64,000 bases of DNA from Paracrocinitomix mangrovi. Lineage in GTDB: Bacteria; Bacteroidota; Bacteroidia; Flavobacteriales_D; Crocinitomicaceae. Within the stretch, counting starts at the first letter, position 1. Each line of letters begins with the position of its first letter. Of the stretch, positions 27,573 through 34,507 are shown piece after piece. The translations under genes and the position numbers were made by a program. The notes under the pieces are model-generated. The model made no database searches, had not been told where the DNA came from, and was given only the letters and a program-made list of their open reading frames with translations. The stretch is from the NCBI RefSeq assembly GCF_019740355.2, contig NZ_CP091819.1:1426001-1490000 (forward strand), in the 5' to 3' direction.

Positions 27573-28165
27573 TAAGGAGATGCGGGTGGTATTGCAACAA
27601 CATTATCCACCACAATTGCACTACCGTACAAACTTTGATCAAAATCACTTCTTTGTTTTATCAATAATTCAACTGTGACCTCTTTTGAAGCTGCAGTAAA
27701 CTCTACTGTGATATTTTGCCATTTATCCTTGACACCATTATCACTTGAATAAACGAATTCTTTTCCGTTCACAATTACCGCTAGATCACCACCTGAATAA
27801 GTTACCGAACTAAAATTGGTTAAAACGCATTGTTGCCAGCTCAGAGAAAAAGCATATTTCTTGTCAATCTCCAATCCTTTAAGTGTTGTGGACCAACCTT
27901 CGGGCTTATCATTTTTATTACATAAAAAAAGTCCCATTGATTCACCATTTAATGTTCCTCCATCAATATTTTCCATGGTATAAGAACCACCAGGCCATTC
28001 TCCATTACCTTTTATTAAATCCGGGCTATCACCAATTTTGGTCCAATTAGGAGGAGCTGTATCAGATTTTGGAGATCCATCTATTAATGGCAGATGTATA
28101 GGTAGCTGTCCAAACAATGAAGCTGACAGGCTAATAAACGATATGAATAGAATAAAGTACCTCAC
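27569..28165 (-). CDS. secreted beta-sandwich protein of unknown function
   Basis: A 198-residue protein with signal peptide MRYFILFISFISLSASLFGQ. The mature part reads like a carbohydrate-binding or jelly-roll module: WTKIGDSPDLIKG and YTMENIDGGTLNGESMGLFL near the start, LSWQQCVL in the middle, AIVVDNVVAIPPASP at the end. It resembles the N-terminal module of the T9SS cargo protein nearby but has no sorting domain. Its 3' end overlaps the protease gene by four bases. No confident family. Confidence 0.65.
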   Translation of the reverse strand: MRYFILFISFISLSASLFGQLPIHLPLIDGSPKSDTAPPNWTKIGDSPDLIKGNGEWPGGSYTMENIDGGTLNGESMGLFLCNKNDKPEGWSTTLKGLEIDKKYAFSLSWQQCVLTNFSSVTYSGGDLAVIVNGKEFVYSSDNGVKDKWQNITVEFTAASKEVTVELLIKQRSDFDQSLYGSAIVVDNVVAIPPASPY

Positions 28166-28303
28166 AATTTAGTTTACAATTCAAGTTACGAAATGTTCAA
28201 CTAATCCATTCATAAAAAGGGAATCATTAACTTTTATATGCATTTTATAAATCACATAGATTTAATTTATATCACTATCAATTTTTAAGATCGGAAATTC
28301 TTG

Positions 28304-28331
28304 TTGATGGTTGACATACAAGGTATATTTG
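28304..28331 (+). promoter_or_regulatory. promoter of the peroxiredoxin operon
   Basis: TTG (28304-28306), 17 bp, then TATATTTG (28324-28331) is a full Bacteroidetes consensus match. The expected start site (about 28336-28338) lies 17-19 bp before the ATG at 28355 and excludes the upstream ATG at 28301 as the translation start. Confidence 0.75.
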
Positions 28332-28354
28332 TACAAATAATTAAAACTAATAAT

Positions 28355-28990
28355 ATGTCAATAGTAGGAAGAAAATTCCCAAATATCGAAGTAAACGCCA
28401 TGGATAGCATGGGTGATACTATTAAAATCAATGTATTTAAAGAAGCAATCGACAAGAAGAAAAAAGTATTGTTGTTTTGGTATCCAAAAGATTTCACTTT
28501 TGTTTGTCCAACTGAATTACACGCTTTTCAAGATGCTTTAGGTGAATTTGAAAAAAGAAACACTGTAGTAATTGGTGCGTCAGTTGATTCTGCAGAGGTT
28601 CACTTTGCATGGTTAAATACACCAAAAGATCAAGGTGGAATTGAAGGTGTTACTTATCCATTGTTGGCAGATACAAACAGAAATTTATCATATGCTCTTG
28701 ACATCTTAGATGGAACAGAAATTTATGATGAAGACAATGACGAAGTTCAAATTGAAGGAGATAACGTGACATTTAGAGCAACATATTTGATTGACGAAGA
28801 AGGAACAGTATTTCACGAAGGTGTAAATCACATGCCATTAGGTAGAAACGTAAATGAGTTTATCAGATTAATTGATGCTTACTCTCACGTTCAAACTCAT
28901 GGAGAAGTTTGTCCTGCAAACTGGGAAGAAGGAAAAGACGCTATGAAAGCTAACCGTGAAGGTACTGCAGCTTATTTAGCTTCTCACTAA
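28355..28990 (+). CDS. 2-Cys peroxiredoxin (AhpC/TSA family)
   Basis: A 211-residue thiol peroxidase that reduces H2O2 and organic peroxides. The peroxidatic Cys is in DFTFVCPTELHAF, the catalytic Arg region in VTFRATYLIDEEG, and the resolving Cys in HGEVCPANWEEG, so it is a typical 2-Cys enzyme. Start at MSIVGRKFPN, supported by the promoter at 28304-28331. The thioredoxin gene 15 bp downstream is the likely electron donor. Confidence 0.93.
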   Translation: MSIVGRKFPNIEVNAMDSMGDTIKINVFKEAIDKKKKVLLFWYPKDFTFVCPTELHAFQDALGEFEKRNTVVIGASVDSAEVHFAWLNTPKDQGGIEGVTYPLLADTNRNLSYALDILDGTEIYDEDNDEVQIEGDNVTFRATYLIDEEGTVFHEGVNHMPLGRNVNEFIRLIDAYSHVQTHGEVCPANWEEGKDAMKANREGTAAYLASH

Positions 28991-29005
28991 TAAAAATTAC
29001 AAATT

Positions 29006-29320
29006 ATGTTTACAGAAATTACTGAAGACAATTTGGCCGAGATTGTTCAAAATAATGAGACTGTTTTCGTGCAATATTCGGCCGGATGGTGCGGCAACTG
29101 TCGTATCATGAAACCGAAGTTTAAAAAACATTCTTCGGAGCACGAAGACATGACCTTTGTAGTTGTTGATGCTGAAAAATTTCCTGAATCAAGAAAACTG
29201 GCAAATGTTTCTAATCTACCAACATTTGCAGCTTTCAAGAATGGAGAATTAGTAAATCAGATTCAAACTAACAAAGCAGATAACTTAAATACTTTTATTC
29301 ATGAGATTACCGATAATTAA
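29006..29320 (+). CDS. thioredoxin-family protein
   Basis: A 104-residue single thioredoxin fold. The active site is WCGNC (in YSAGWCGNCRIMKP) and the cis-Pro is in VSNLPTFAAFK. The site differs from the usual WCGPC: Asn replaces Pro, which usually shifts the redox potential. Position directly after the peroxiredoxin suggests it reduces that enzyme. Its last 20 bases overlap the next gene. Confidence 0.88.
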   Translation: MFTEITEDNLAEIVQNNETVFVQYSAGWCGNCRIMKPKFKKHSSEHEDMTFVVVDAEKFPESRKLANVSNLPTFAAFKNGELVNQIQTNKADNLNTFIHEITDN

Positions 29321-29558
29321 AAAACTCAACGAGTTTATTGAGGAGAATGATGAAGATTACGTAAATGAGACGATTGAAACCTTGGAGTTTTTAACCGAAG
29401 CTCCCGGAATTAAAGATGAGGAGATGGACGTAATAGGAGAATTGCTATCCAATATGTATGGAGCAATTGAGGTACACAATATGATAAAAGAAGGTACTCC
29501 TAAAAAAGAAGCTTTAAATGAATTTATGAAGCGGGTAACAGGAAGTATTGATACTTAA
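29301..29558 (+). CDS. DUF6952-type small protein
   Basis: An 85-residue helical acidic protein (MRLPIIKKLNEFIEEN, then DEEMDVIGELLSNMYGAIEVH, ending KRVTGSID). Bacteroidetes homologues of the same length occur in peroxiredoxin-thioredoxin operons; the DUF6952 label is from memory. The start overlaps the thioredoxin end by 20 bases, so translation is coupled. Function unknown, probably linked to peroxide defence by context. Confidence 0.7.
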   Translation: MRLPIIKKLNEFIEENDEDYVNETIETLEFLTEAPGIKDEEMDVIGELLSNMYGAIEVHNMIKEGTPKKEALNEFMKRVTGSIDT

Positions 29559-29578
29559 TTATCTGATTAAAATAATTG

Positions 29579-29611
29579 AAAGGGAATCTTTAATAGGTTC
29601 CCTTTTTTTAT
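29579..29611. terminator. terminator after the peroxiredoxin operon
   Basis: Stem AAAGGGAA (29579-29586) with TTCCCTTT (29598-29605), followed by a T run, 20 bp after the stop of the small-protein gene. The T run overlaps the 3' end of the convergent membrane-protein gene. Confidence 0.8.
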
Positions 29612-30486
29612 TCAAAATGCTCGTTATCTATTTCAACCTTCAACATTTCGTCATCATCTAAAATATCATCATTGGTTTTACTTCTTTCTTTGAAAAGGAC
29701 ATACCCTAACGTGGTGATTATATAAAATACCATAGCCCCTACAAAAGCAATAGGAGAAAGCTCCATTGTGAAATTTTTCCAAAACACACCTATGCCAATC
29801 ATAATGAGCGTAAACCCAAAAAGAAACCTGGATACTTTATTAGCTTGAAATAAATCATAAGTATTAAAAAATTTTCTTGCAATCAACCTTATCGTTAACC
29901 AAATCAGTACAAACCACACAAAGTGTTTGAGATAAAAAGATTGTTCTCTATAACTCAATCCATAATTGAAATAATAATAGGAAGGTGGTTTATTTATGAA
30001 CTCAATAAAATAGTAAAGTAGCCCCAAAAACATGGTTCCATGCAATGTGGTTGTAAAAATGAGATTTTTCCTGTTTTTAGGAATTACTAGAAAAGGTTGA
30101 TTATAATGAACAGTTGGACCCAATACACTTATTAAGATTGTAATTGCGAATACACCAGCAGTTATCAGCATAACGTACAACAAGTATTGAAAATTAAAAT
30201 AAAAATCAAACAGCATTTGTGAAGTACGCCAATAGCTAAATAGAATTACACCAACTATAAAAATTGAAAAAAAGAAATTTGACAACTTATTTGACAACCA
30301 GGGATTCTTTAACTTTTTAAAAGTCATTACTCCAAATCTAAAGGCGGCTGCAAATAGCATTAAACAAAAAGGAATTATAATTATTTCTTCTTGCCTAATT
30401 CGGTAAAATTCATTCAACAGAATCAATCCAAAGAATAATAGCACAGAAAAAAATAAGATCCAATCTAAAACCTTTAGAAATTTCAT
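29608..30486 (-). CDS. polytopic membrane protein, about eight helices
   Basis: A 292-residue protein with eight predicted membrane segments (for example VLDWILFFSVLLFFGLILL, YLLYVMLITAGVFAITILI, FVWFVLIWLTIRLIA) and a short acidic C-terminal tail (DDILDDDEMLKVEIDNEHFE). I do not recognise a family. The start is the ATG at 30486; a TTG eight codons upstream is less likely. Its 5' side abuts the terminator of the ribosomal cluster, so it has its own promoter, which I cannot locate. Confidence 0.7.
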   Translation of the reverse strand: MKFLKVLDWILFFSVLLFFGLILLNEFYRIRQEEIIIIPFCLMLFAAAFRFGVMTFKKLKNPWLSNKLSNFFFSIFIVGVILFSYWRTSQMLFDFYFNFQYLLYVMLITAGVFAITILISVLGPTVHYNQPFLVIPKNRKNLIFTTTLHGTMFLGLLYYFIEFINKPPSYYYFNYGLSYREQSFYLKHFVWFVLIWLTIRLIARKFFNTYDLFQANKVSRFLFGFTLIMIGIGVFWKNFTMELSPIAFVGAMVFYIITTLGYVLFKERSKTNDDILDDDEMLKVEIDNEHFE

Positions 30487-30517
30487 TGTTTTGGGTAATT
30501 TAAGTACCAATATAAAA

Positions 30518-30555
30518 ACAAAAAAGGGACTTCATAATGAAGTCCCTTTTTTTAA
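30518..30555 (-). terminator. terminator of the ribosomal superoperon
   Basis: A 15-bp A/T-flanked perfect stem, AAAAAAGGGACTTCA ... TGAAGTCCCTTTTTT with a 3-nt loop (30520-30552), right after rplQ. It is symmetrical and could act in both directions. Confidence 0.92.
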
Positions 30556-30572
30556 AGTTGTAAACGAATAGA

Positions 30573-31076
30573 CTATTCCTCTTCGTTTTTAGCTTCTTTT
30601 TCTTCAGTTTTAGCTTTAGATTCAGTAGCTGCTGCTCCTTTGTTATCTTCAGCTTTACCTTTTCCACCTCTTCTAGATCTTCTAGTAGTTTTCTTCGCAG
30701 TATCATTTCCGTAGATTTCGTTGAAGTCAACTAATTCGATCATACACATTTCAGCGTTATCACCTAAACGTGATCCAGTTCTAATGATTCTTGTATAACC
30801 ACCTTCTCTTTCCGCAACTTTTGGCGCTACTTCTCTGAATAGTTCAGTTACAGCATATTTGTTTCTCAATTTGCTGAAAACAACTCTTCTTGAGTGTGTA
30901 GAATCAGTTTTAGATTTAGTGATCAAAGGCTCAACAAAACCTCTTAAAGCTTTTGCTTTAGCTACAGTTGTGTTGATTCTTTTGTGCTCGATTAAAGAAC
31001 AAGCCATGTTAGCTAACATTGCTTTTCTGTGAGCAGACTTTCTACCTAAGTGGTTGAATTTTTTACCGTGTCTCAT
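30573..31076 (-). CDS. rplQ: 50S ribosomal protein L17
   Basis: A 167-residue protein. The conserved core ([20 protein letters not shown] to about residue 120) is followed by a 45-residue Lys/Glu/Ala-rich tail absent from E. coli L17 (127 aa) but common in Bacteroidetes. Last gene of the cluster. Its mRNA leader of 164 nt after rpoA holds a strong hairpin and a possible pseudoknot (see those entries). Confidence 0.96.
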   Translation of the reverse strand: MRHGKKFNHLGRKSAHRKAMLANMACSLIEHKRINTTVAKAKALRGFVEPLITKSKTDSTHSRRVVFSKLRNKYAVTELFREVAPKVAEREGGYTRIIRTGSRLGDNAEMCMIELVDFNEIYGNDTAKKTTRRSRRGGKGKAEDNKGAAATESKAKTEEKEAKNEEE

Positions 31077-31091
31077 TTTCTTTTAAATTTC

Positions 31092-31121
31092 GTATTCAAA
31101 CCTGCTATAGCATTTGAATAC
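31092..31121 (-). promoter_or_regulatory. hairpin in the rplQ leader
   Basis: Perfect 9-bp stem GTATTCAAA (31092-31100) with TTTGAATAC (31113-31121); the 12-nt loop contains the palindrome TGCTATAGCA, so the helix can be extended above a 2-nt bulge. It ends 15 bp before the rplQ start codon, a place where it could affect ribosome access. No T tract follows, so it is not a terminator. Confidence 0.6.
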
Positions 31122-31179
31122 TGTTTACTATTTGCTTTACCTTAATCATATTTATACTCCATCACAAGGATTTAGGAGT

Positions 31180-31230
31180 GGTTCTCGATTAAATAAAGAA
31201 AGGATACTTCGAGAACCTCAGTATCCTTTC
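31180..31230 (-). promoter_or_regulatory. candidate H-type RNA pseudoknot between rpoA and rplQ
   Basis: On the minus strand: stem 1 is 11 bp, GAAAGGATACT (31230-31220) with AGTATCCTTTC (31208-31198). Its loop contains GGTTCTCGA (31217-31209), which pairs perfectly over 9 bp with TCGAGAACC (31188-31180) downstream. Loop lengths would be 2, 0 and 9 nt, an acceptable H-type geometry. It starts 10 nt after the rpoA stop. Alternatively stem 1 alone is a weak terminator. The pairings are seen in the sequence; folding and function are inferred. Confidence 0.6.
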
Positions 31231-31240
31231 CTATAAAGTT

Positions 31241-32233
31241 TTACTCTTTATCTAATTTGTATTTAGAAACATTCATTCCAAAAGCCAAACCTTTAGATTC
31301 AACTAAATCTTCAAGCTCAGTCAATGATTTTTTACCGAAGTTTCTGAATTTCAATAGATCATTTTTGTTGTAAGAAACCAAGTCTCCTAATGTTTCAACA
31401 TCAGCAGCTTTTAAACAGTTCAATGCTCTAACAGACAAGTCAAGATCTACTAATTTAGATTTTAACAACTGACGCATGTGTAATGAAGTTTCATCAAACT
31501 CTTCAGTTTCTGATTTAATTTCAGTATCCAAAGTAATTCTCTCATCCGAGAACAACATAAAGTGGTGAATCAAAATCTTAGCAGCTTCTTGTAAAGCATC
31601 TTTAGGAGAAATTGATCCATCAGTTTGAATATCAAAAACTAATTTCTCGTAGTCAGTTTTTTGCTCTACACGGTAATTTTCAACGTTGTATTTTACGTTT
31701 TTAATTGGTGTAAAGATTGAATCCGTAGCAATTGTACCAATTGGTGTATTTGCTCCTTTATTTTCTTCAGCAGGTACATATCCTCTACCTTTAATGATTT
31801 CCAACTCCATGTTGATTTTTACTGAAGGTTCCATTTTACAAATCTCCAAATCAGGATTCAACACTTGGAAAGCAGTAGTGTATTTTCCAATATCACCAGC
31901 TGTTAATGTATCTTGTCCAGTAACAGAAACGATTACTTTTTCAGAATCTGTACCGTCAATTTGTTGTTTAAATCTTACTTGTTTCAAGTTCAAGATGATT
32001 TCTGTAACATCATCAACAACTCCTTTAATAGTTGAGAACTCGTGGTCTACACCTTCAATTTTAACTGAAGCGATAGCGAAACCTTCTAATGAAGAAAGTA
32101 AGATTCTTCTCAAAGCGTTTCCTACTGTAATACCATAACCTGGTTCAAGTGGTCTAAATTCGAATGTACCTCTAAAGTCATCCGATTCAATCATAATAAC
32201 CTTGTCAGGTTTTTGAAAATCTAAAATTGCCAT
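31241..32233 (-). CDS. rpoA: RNA polymerase alpha subunit
   Basis: A 330-residue protein with the N-terminal dimerisation domain ([20 protein letters not shown] near residue 26) and the C-terminal helix-hairpin-helix domain ([20 protein letters not shown] near 275, then [14 protein letters not shown]). Sits between rpsD and rplQ as in most bacteria, but with unusually long spacers of 160 and 164 bp that hold a promoter, a terminator-like hairpin and other RNA structures. Confidence 0.97.
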   Translation of the reverse strand: MAILDFQKPDKVIMIESDDFRGTFEFRPLEPGYGITVGNALRRILLSSLEGFAIASVKIEGVDHEFSTIKGVVDDVTEIILNLKQVRFKQQIDGTDSEKVIVSVTGQDTLTAGDIGKYTTAFQVLNPDLEICKMEPSVKINMELEIIKGRGYVPAEENKGANTPIGTIATDSIFTPIKNVKYNVENYRVEQKTDYEKLVFDIQTDGSISPKDALQEAAKILIHHFMLFSDERITLDTEIKSETEEFDETSLHMRQLLKSKLVDLDLSVRALNCLKAADVETLGDLVSYNKNDLLKFRNFGKKSLTELEDLVESKGLAFGMNVSKYKLDKE

Positions 32234-32325
32234 TTTGTTTTCTTCTTTTTTAATTGGCTTCCGGTTGCGCGATCTAAAAGAGTGAAGAAATTCTTAAAGA
32301 TCCTTTGGCCGCAAGACCAATGGTT

Positions 32326-32381
32326 TATAAATAAAAAAATTGCGCCACTTTAATCGATCTATTTCGACTATTAAGCGGCGC
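32326..32381 (-). terminator. terminator-like hairpin before rpoA
   Basis: Minus-strand arms GCGCCGCTTAAT (32381-32370) and ATTAAAGTGGCGC (32354-32342) form 12 bp including one G-U pair, with a single-base bulge, followed at once by AATTTTTTTATTTA. This is a standard intrinsic terminator shape placed inside the alpha operon, 109 bp before the rpoA start. Confidence 0.75.
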
Positions 32382-32388
32382 AAAGATA
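32381..32388 (-). promoter_or_regulatory. rpoA promoter, -7 element
   Basis: TATCTTTG on the minus strand is a perfect TAnnTTTG. Its last base is the first base of the terminator-like hairpin, so transcripts starting here (about 32376) would lack the outer 5' arm of that hairpin. No TTG is seen 17-23 bp upstream. A further small hairpin (TTGGTC/GGCCAA, 32307-32322) lies downstream in the leader. Confidence 0.55.
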
Positions 32389-32393
32389 ATGCA

Positions 32394-32999
32394 TTATTTC
32401 GAGTATAGCTCGACGATCAACTGTTCTTTGATATTTTCTGGGATCATCTCTCTGCTAGGAACGCTCATAAATTTACCTTCCATAGCTTGAGTATTCCAGT
32501 CTAACCAATCAAACGAGTTCTCTTTTGCAGCTAATGATTCAGAAATTACTTCTAAAGATTTTGATTTCTCTCTAACACTAATAATATCCCCAACTTTCAA
32601 AGTGTATGAAGGGATGTTAACGATATTTCCGTTAACTGTAATGTGTCTGTGAGTAACCAACTGTCTTGCTCCTCTTCTGGAGTTAGACATACCTAATCTG
32701 AATACTGTGTTATCTAATCTTGATTCACAAAGAGCCAATAAGTTTTCACCAGTAATTCCTTTCATTCTCGAAGCTTTTTTAAATAAGTTCGAGAATTGTC
32801 TTTCTAGAATACCGTAAGTGTATTTAGCTTTTTGTTTCTCTTGCAACTGGATTGCATACTCTGATTGTTTCCCTCTTCTTTTGTTAGGTCCGTGTTGTCC
32901 CGGAGGGTAGTTTTTTCTTTCTAATGCTTTGTCAGCACCAAAAATTGGATCTCTAAATCTTCTTGCGATTTTCGATTTTGGTCCTCTGTATCTTGCCAT
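32394..32999 (-). CDS. rpsD: 30S ribosomal protein S4
   Basis: A 201-residue protein that starts 16S rRNA folding and in E. coli represses its own operon. It is the zinc-free form: the N-terminus ([20 protein letters not shown]) has no Cys cluster. The S4 RNA-binding domain is visible as [12 protein letters not shown] and [15 protein letters not shown] hairpin at 33020-33044 lies in the leader about 20 nt before the start. Confidence 0.97.
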   Translation of the reverse strand: MARYRGPKSKIARRFRDPIFGADKALERKNYPPGQHGPNKRRGKQSEYAIQLQEKQKAKYTYGILERQFSNLFKKASRMKGITGENLLALCESRLDNTVFRLGMSNSRRGARQLVTHRHITVNGNIVNIPSYTLKVGDIISVREKSKSLEVISESLAAKENSFDWLDWNTQAMEGKFMSVPSREMIPENIKEQLIVELYSK

Positions 33000-33019
33000 T
33001 TCTCTTTTTTTTGATTCCA

Positions 33020-33044
33020 GACATTCAATCCGCAGATTGGTGTC
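33020..33044 (-). promoter_or_regulatory. hairpin in the rpsD leader
   Basis: Ten base pairs with one bulge: GACA plus CAATC (33020-33030) against GATTG plus TGTC (33035-33044), loop CGCA. It lies 21 nt upstream of the rpsD ATG in a spacer that otherwise contains heptad repeats. A role as the S4 autoregulatory site is possible but untested. Confidence 0.4.
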
Positions 33045-33062
33045 AATGGTCTTATTTATTAA

Positions 33063-33144
33063 TTAGACAAAAGATTAAAGACTGCTTCACAAAGAAGATA
33101 GACTAAAAGTCTTTTGTCTTCAATCTTATGTCTTTTGTCTTTAT
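33063..33144. repeat. inverted TTAGACA-type heptad arrays between rpsK and rpsD
   Basis: Left arm on the plus strand: TTAGACA, AAAGATT, AAAGACT (33063-33083). Right arm, read on the minus strand, about five 7-mers such as AAAGACA, AAAGACA, TAAGATT, GAAGACA, AAAGACT down to about 33107. The arms point toward each other and are separated by about 23 bp. Same family as the arrays at 14380, 14858, 34045 and 38388. Confidence 0.65.
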
Positions 33145-33148
33145 TTAA

Positions 33149-33535
33149 TTATACTCTTCTTCTTTTAGGAGGTCTACATCCATTGTGTGGTAATGGAGTA
33201 ACATCAACGATTTCTGTTACTTCAATTCCAGTGTTGTGGATAGATCTGATTGCAGATTCTCTACCTGAACCAGGTCCTTTTACGTAAACTTTAACTTTTC
33301 TAAGTCCTAAGTCATACGCTTCTTTAGAGCACTCTTCAGCAGCAACTTGTGCAGCATAAGGAGTATTCTTTTTAGATCCTCTAAATCCCATTTTACCAGC
33401 AGAAGACCATGAGATCACCTGTCCTGATTTGTTGGTTAAAGAGATGATAATGTTGTTAAATGACGCTTGGATATGTGCTTCACCAACTGCATCAATTTTT
33501 ACATTCTTCTTTTTTACTCTTCCTGTTTTTGCCAT
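33149..33535 (-). CDS. rpsK: 30S ribosomal protein S11
   Basis: A 128-residue platform protein of the small subunit. Signatures are [15 protein letters not shown]-like [29 protein letters not shown] near residue 85 and the C-terminal [15 protein letters not shown]. Followed by a 149-bp spacer with heptad arrays before rpsD and preceded by a 123-bp spacer after rpsM. Confidence 0.97.
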   Translation of the reverse strand: MAKTGRVKKKNVKIDAVGEAHIQASFNNIIISLTNKSGQVISWSSAGKMGFRGSKKNTPYAAQVAAEECSKEAYDLGLRKVKVYVKGPGSGRESAIRSIHNTGIEVTEIVDVTPLPHNGCRPPKRRRV

Positions 33536-33658
33536 CTTTCTAAGATTTTGACTTTGTCGTCTATTCTATTTATAATGAAGTTGTCCTCTAATGTACTGTG
33601 TAAGACTCAGCAGCAAATGGGATTTTCAATTAAATAGGACTTACAGCCTGATCAATTA

Positions 33659-34033
33659 CTATTTAGTTGCTTTTTTCTTGTTAGCAACTGTTTTTCTCTT
33701 ACCTTTTCTTGTTCTAGAGTTGTTTTTAGTTCTTTGACCTCTTAACGGTAAACCAGCTCTATGTCTGATTCCTCTGTAACATCCAATATCCATCAAACGT
33801 TTGATGTTCAATTGAACTTCAGATCTCAAAGCACCTTCAACTTTCATCTCTCCCATGGCAGTACGAATCTTAGCGATTTCGTCATCTGTCCAATCCTGAA
33901 CTTTAGTGTCTTCACTAACACCTGCATCACTTAAAATTTTAGATGCAGTACTTTTTCCAACACCGTAGATGTAAGTTAAACCAATAACTCCTCTTTTGTT
34001 TTTAGGTAAATCTATTCCAGCAATCCTTGCCAT
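33659..34033 (-). CDS. rpsM: 30S ribosomal protein S13
   Basis: A 124-residue head protein contacting the A-site finger. [20 protein letters not shown] at the start, the tRNA-contacting basic tail [20 protein letters not shown] at the end, and [14 protein letters not shown] before it. Separated from rpmJ by 117 bp filled largely by heptad repeats. Confidence 0.97.
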   Translation of the reverse strand: MARIAGIDLPKNKRGVIGLTYIYGVGKSTASKILSDAGVSEDTKVQDWTDDEIAKIRTAMGEMKVEGALRSEVQLNIKRLMDIGCYRGIRHRAGLPLRGQRTKNNSRTRKGKRKTVANKKKATK

Positions 34034-34043
34034 AACATTTATT

Positions 34044-34150
34044 AATTTTAGACTTTAGACTGTAGATGCTAGACTATAGACTGTTTCTTTTTAATCTTTT
34101 GATTCTTCAGAACCTGTCCAACGTCCGTTGTCTAATGTCAGTTGTCTAAT
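34044..34150. repeat. inverted TTAGACA-type heptad arrays between rpmJ and rpsM
   Basis: Left arm (34048-34082, plus strand): TTAGACT, TTAGACT, GTAGATG, CTAGACT, ATAGACT, five perfectly phased 7-mers. Right arm, read on the minus strand from about 34150: TTAGACA, ACTGACA, TTAGACA, ACGGACG, TTGGACA. The arms face each other over a spacer of about 34 bp. This is the clearest example of the element in the window. Confidence 0.75.
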
Positions 34151-34267
34151 TTATCCTTGTCTTTGTTTAAACTTAGGGTTCTTCTTATTAATAACGTAAA
34201 CCCTTCCTTTACGCTTCACGATCTTGCAGTCTGCAGATCTCTTCTTCACTGATGCTCTTACTTTCAT
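34151..34267 (-). CDS. rpmJ: 50S ribosomal protein L36
   Basis: A 38-residue protein ([20 protein letters not shown], then [18 protein letters not shown]). Only one of the usual zinc-site cysteines remains (Cys14), so this is the zinc-free form. It lies 18 bp after infA, the standard position. Confidence 0.95.
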   Translation of the reverse strand: MKVRASVKKRSADCKIVKRKGRVYVINKKNPKFKQRQG

Positions 34268-34285
34268 CTCTATTAGTTTAATTTC

Positions 34286-34504
34286 TTATTTGTATCTATA
34301 CGTAATTCTTCCTTTTGTTAAATCATATGGAGACATCTCCAATTTAACCTTATCACCAGGTAATATTTTTATGTAGTGCATACGCATCTTACCTGAAATA
34401 TGAGCAGTAATAATATGTCCATTTTCCAACTCGACTCTGAACATTGCATTACCTAACGCTTCTACAATTGTTCCGTCTTGTTCTATTGATGCTTGTTTTG
34501 CCAT
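34286..34504 (-). CDS. infA: translation initiation factor IF-1
   Basis: A 72-residue OB-fold protein ([20 protein letters not shown], then [20 protein letters not shown], ending [10 protein letters not shown]) that binds the A site during initiation. It begins 3 bp after secY; the map and adk genes that often stand between them in other bacteria are absent. Confidence 0.97.
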   Translation of the reverse strand: MAKQASIEQDGTIVEALGNAMFRVELENGHIITAHISGKMRMHYIKILPGDKVKLEMSPYDLTKGRITYRYK

Positions 34505-34507
34505 AAA

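Noticed and set aside
28301-28354. Upstream in-frame start for the peroxiredoxin.
   Set aside because: The -7 promoter element lies within this stretch, so it is not in the mRNA; MSIVGRKFPN is the standard N-terminus.
33588-33650. Weak inverted sequences (GTCCT...AGGAC, CTGT..TAAG/CTTACAG) in the rpsM-rpsK spacer.
   Set aside because: Short, interrupted stems with long loops; likely chance in A/T-rich DNA.
33063-34150. Arrays of short repeats considered as a CRISPR.
   Set aside because: Units are only 7 bp, degenerate, without unique spacers, and arranged as inverted pairs; no cas genes are present.
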